Assembly (NCBI RefSeq): GCF_028198165.1
Contig: NZ_CP116339.1
Coordinates: 1,743,001-1,807,000 of the forward strand
Direction: 5' to 3'
Length of the DNA stretch: 64,000 nucleotides
Source of the DNA: Pseudoxanthomonas sp. JBR18
GTDB lineage: Bacteria > Pseudomonadota > Gammaproteobacteria > Xanthomonadales > Xanthomonadaceae
Shown here: positions 61,638 to 64,000 of the stretch, piece after piece
Numbering within the stretch: position 1 is the first letter of the stretch
Layout of the letters: every line of letters starts with the position of its first letter
Position numbers and translations under genes: made by a program
Notes under the pieces: generated by a model
What the model saw: the letters and a program-made list of their open reading frames with translations, nothing else
What the model was told of the DNA's origin: nothing
Databases searched by the model: none

Positions 61638-64000
61638 ATGATGCGTCGCACCCTGTTCCTCTCCATTGCCCTGGCCCTCAATCCCCTGGTCGCCACCGCG
61701 CAACAGGCCGCGCCTGCCACGCAGGCCATGCCCGCCCAGTCGCTGGACCATGCGCTCAATGCGCTGTCGCAGCAGACCGGGCTGCAGTTCGTCTACGACA
61801 GCGCCGCGGCGGGCAACCCACGCACCGCGGCGATCCCCGCCGGGCTCAGTGCCGAGGACGCGCTCAAGCGCCTGCTGCAGGGCACCGGGCTACGCTACCG
61901 CTATCTCAATGCCGGGACGGTGACCATCGAGGCCAATGCCGCCGCGGCGCCCGCCGCGCCGCAGGCCGCGACCGGGATCGGCGCGGCCACTGGCGGTCCC
62001 GGCCCGCAGGAGGCCTCGCTGGTCAGCGCCCGCCTGCAGGACCTGGACGGGGTGCAGGTCACCGGCAGCTACAGCCGCAGCCTGGAACAGGCGGTGGACC
62101 TCAAGCGCGCCAACATCGGCTTTTCCGATTCGATCGTGGCCACCGACGTGGCCGACTTTCCCGAGCAGAACCTGGCCGAGGCGCTGCAGCGCATGCCTGG
62201 CGTGGCGATCGAGCGCAACAAGGGCCTGGGCACCAAGGTCAGCGTGCGCGGCCTGCCAACCGAGTACACCCACGTGTCGATCAACAACCTGGCCACCGCC
62301 TCGGGTAGCGGCGGGCGCGACGTGGAGTTCGACATGTTCGCCTCGGAGATCATCCAGCAGGTCACGGTGAAGAAGTCCCCGACCGCCGCCGACGAGGAGG
62401 GCGGCATCGCCGGCTCGGTGGACATCAGTACCGCGCGCCCGTTCGACTATCCCGACCGCAAGCTGGTGGCCTCGGCCGAGGGCGCCTACAACTCGATCTC
62501 GGAAAAGACCGATCCCAAGTTCGCCTTTCTGGCCAGCGATACCTGGGGCGACTGGGGCGCGTTGGTGTCCTTCGCCTCGGCCAAGCGCACCAATCGCACC
62601 GACTCGACCTCGGGCATCAACTTCCGCCCGCTGACGCGCTTCCTGGGGGCGTCGGGGACACGCAGCAGCCAGGCCGTGGACGTGCTGGCGCGCGATGCCG
62701 GCATCGTGGTCAGCGACCCGAAGGACACCGACGTCACCGACCGCCTGGTGTTCCAGGACAAGGTCGGCGATCGGGTGTATCTCAACGAGCAGGACAAGTG
62801 GGGGGCCACCGCCTCGCTGCAGTACAAGCCCAGCCAGGACTTCAGCCTGACCTTCGACGCGATGCTGGGCAGCTACGACACCCACGAGGACGAATACGAC
62901 GCTGCGGCCTACTCGGCCTCCAGCAAGAGCACGCTGCAGCGGATCTACGATTACGACGCCGACACCCTGGCCGATGATGGGCTGGTGGTGCTGCGCGACG
63001 TGGCCTACACCGCCACCCAGCACGAGTTCCTGAGCAAGGAGCGGACCAACAAGACCGACTACAGCCAGTACAGCCTCAACCTGGACTGGAAGGGCGACAC
63101 CTGGCAGCTGGATGCCATGGCCGGCTACTCCGGCGCGGACAAGTCGCTGGACTACGCCAACCTCAAGCACGTGGCCTATGCGCCCTCGCGCACGCGCTGG
63201 ACCGGCCACAGCGGCGAGACCATTCCCAGCGACGACCCCAACACCATCGACATGTACAACGCGCCGGAGCGCTACCTGTTCGAGGCCTACGAGACCTCGC
63301 TGGAGAAGATCTCCGACGACAAGTACGCCGCGCAGCTGAACTTCCGCAAGTCGCTGGACCTGGGCTTCTTCCCCGCCCTGCGCGCGCTGCAGTTTGGCGG
63401 CCGCTATACCGACAAGTCCAAGGAACGCCGCTACGGCGAACTGAAGATCACCGGCCCCACGGCCGGCAGCAGCGCGTGGGTGGGCACGCGCACCCTGGCC
63501 GACAGTCCGTTGCAGCCCATCGGCGACATCGTCCCGGGCGGCGGCTACAGCCTCAAGGGGCTGGACTGGATGATGATCTCCAATGACGATGCGCGCGACC
63601 TGTTTCGCTACGACGGCTTCTATACGCCGTTCGACGCGGGCCAGTACTACCGCGTGGACGAGACCGCCAGCGCGCTGTACGCCATGGCCGACCTGGCCTT
63701 CGACGTGGGCACGGTGCCGGTCACGATCAACGCCGGCACGCGCTATGTCGATACCCAGGTGACCTCCTACGGCTATCACCCGATCCAGAACCCGGACGGC
63801 AGCACCGGCTATTCCGATGCCCCGGTCTCCCAGGATGGCGATTACCAGCGCTGGTTGCCGAGCTTGAACGCGACCGCCGAGCTGGTGCCCGACTTGCTGC
63901 TGCGCGCGGCAGCGTCCAAGACGATGATGCGCCCGGCGCTGTCGGACATCGCCTACAAGCGCACCGCCAGCTGGAGCTCCTATCGCTTCACCGACGGCAA
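61638..64000 (+). CDS. TonB-dependent receptor with STN domain (truncated by window edge)
   Basis: The first 787 residues or so of an outer-membrane receptor. A signal sequence (residues 1-21) is followed by an STN domain (about 30-95, SLDHALNALSQQTGLQFVYDSAAAGN ... LLQGTGLRYRYLNAGTVTIEA), the part that signals to FecR. Then comes a TonB-box-like LDGVQVTG (near 138) and the plug domain (about 160-260, DFPEQNLAEALQRMPGVAIERNKGLG and GGIAGSVDISTARPF). The start of the beta barrel runs to the window end. The start is ATG 61638 (or 61641). With the ECF sigma and FecR genes it forms a surface-signalling unit. The ligand is unknown. A glycan, iron chelate or peptide are all possible. Confidence 0.93.
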   Translation, partial: MMRRTLFLSIALALNPLVATAQQAAPATQAMPAQSLDHALNALSQQTGLQFVYDSAAAGNPRTAAIPAGLSAEDALKRLLQGTGLRYRYLNAGTVTIEANAAAAPAAPQAATGIGAATGGPGPQEASLVSARLQDLDGVQVTGSYSRSLEQAVDLKRANIGFSDSIVATDVADFPEQNLAEALQRMPGVAIERNKGLGTKVSVRGLPTEYTHVSINNLATASGSGGRDVEFDMFASEIIQQVTVKKSPTAADEEGGIAGSVDISTARPFDYPDRKLVASAEGAYNSISEKTDPKFAFLASDTWGDWGALVSFASAKRTNRTDSTSGINFRPLTRFLGASGTRSSQAVDVLARDAGIVVSDPKDTDVTDRLVFQDKVGDRVYLNEQDKWGATASLQYKPSQDFSLTFDAMLGSYDTHEDEYDAAAYSASSKSTLQRIYDYDADTLADDGLVVLRDVAYTATQHEFLSKERTNKTDYSQYSLNLDWKGDTWQLDAMAGYSGADKSLDYANLKHVAYAPSRTRWTGHSGETIPSDDPNTIDMYNAPERYLFEAYETSLEKISDDKYAAQLNFRKSLDLGFFPALRALQFGGRYTDKSKERRYGELKITGPTAGSSAWVGTRTLADSPLQPIGDIVPGGGYSLKGLDWMMISNDDARDLFRYDGFYTPFDAGQYYRVDETASALYAMADLAFDVGTVPVTINAGTRYVDTQVTSYGYHPIQNPDGSTGYSDAPVSQDGDYQRWLPSLNATAELVPDLLLRAAASKTMMRPALSDIAYKRTASWSSYRFTDG

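Noticed and set aside
61890..63779. 629-codon open frame on the minus strand
   Set aside because: It is the shadow of the TonB-dependent receptor. It has no recognisable features, and the receptor has a signal, STN and plug in the other strand.
1..64000. CRISPR array or tRNA/rRNA genes
   Set aside because: No regularly spaced direct repeats of CRISPR type were seen, and no tRNA cloverleaf or rRNA segment was recognised by eye. A tool-based scan could still find a single tRNA.

Overview
The window is GC-rich chromosomal DNA with long uninterrupted genes. It most likely comes from a member of the Xanthomonadaceae (Stenotrophomonas, Pseudoxanthomonas, Xanthomonas or a close relative). The evidence is two candidate effector/lipoprotein pairs of the Xanthomonas-type killing type IV secretion system, an XAC0095-like gene, integron attC sites of the kind seen in xanthomonads, and an ECF sigma/FecR/TonB-receptor locus whose receptor carries an STN domain. 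Genus and species cannot be fixed from the sequence alone. No tRNA, rRNA or CRISPR array was recognised.

Layout. 1-5 kb: the 3' end of recB, recD, a serine hydrolase and a P-loop kinase. 4.8-10.5 kb: a segment bracketed by two nearly identical copies of a small lipoprotein gene. It holds an alpha/beta hydrolase, an SDR with an AraC regulator, and the first T4SS effector/immunity pair. 10.5-12.7 kb: an integron cassette array without an integrase, with three clear attC sites and four cassettes, all read on the minus strand. 12.8-13.8 kb: a decayed Mrr-like gene remnant, an XRE regulator and a small orphan gene. 14-30 kb: an accessory metabolic region with five short-chain dehydrogenases, most paired with a LysR or TetR regulator, plus an amidohydrolase, a GH114 glycosidase, a metallo-beta-lactamase-fold hydrolase and membrane proteins. 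30-36 kb: an M61 peptidase, a flavin monooxygenase with an AraC regulator, and an XAC0095-like gene preceded by what looks like a C4-type antisense RNA and its complementary target.

36-42.5 kb is a second mobile or defence-like zone. It contains a GFA-domain gene and kptA separated by a decayed attC, an IS4-family element inserted in a repeat, an AT-rich two-gene membrane module of unknown function, an Mrr-like nuclease with a zinc finger, and a frameshifted lipoprotein. 42.9-45.4 kb returns to core metabolism with proB-proA. 45-52 kb has a Tat-exported PLP enzyme, a proline-rich membrane-anchored protein, a second T4SS effector/immunity pair with a zinc-protease motif, and a large membrane protein. 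52-64 kb has a TetR/MFS pair, a GH92 mannosidase, a penicillin-amidase-family acylase, a MarR regulator and an ECF sigma-FecR-TonB receptor unit that runs off the right edge.

How the genes work together. recB and recD overlap and belong to one operon. proB and proA make the first two proline-biosynthesis enzymes. Each SDR is likely controlled by the adjacent regulator. Each effector gene sits directly behind a lipoprotein gene that should protect the producer from its own toxin. The ECF sigma/FecR pair should control the TonB receptor by surface signalling. The points most worth follow-up are the integron array, the effector pairs, the C4-like antisense RNA and the AT-rich membrane module.
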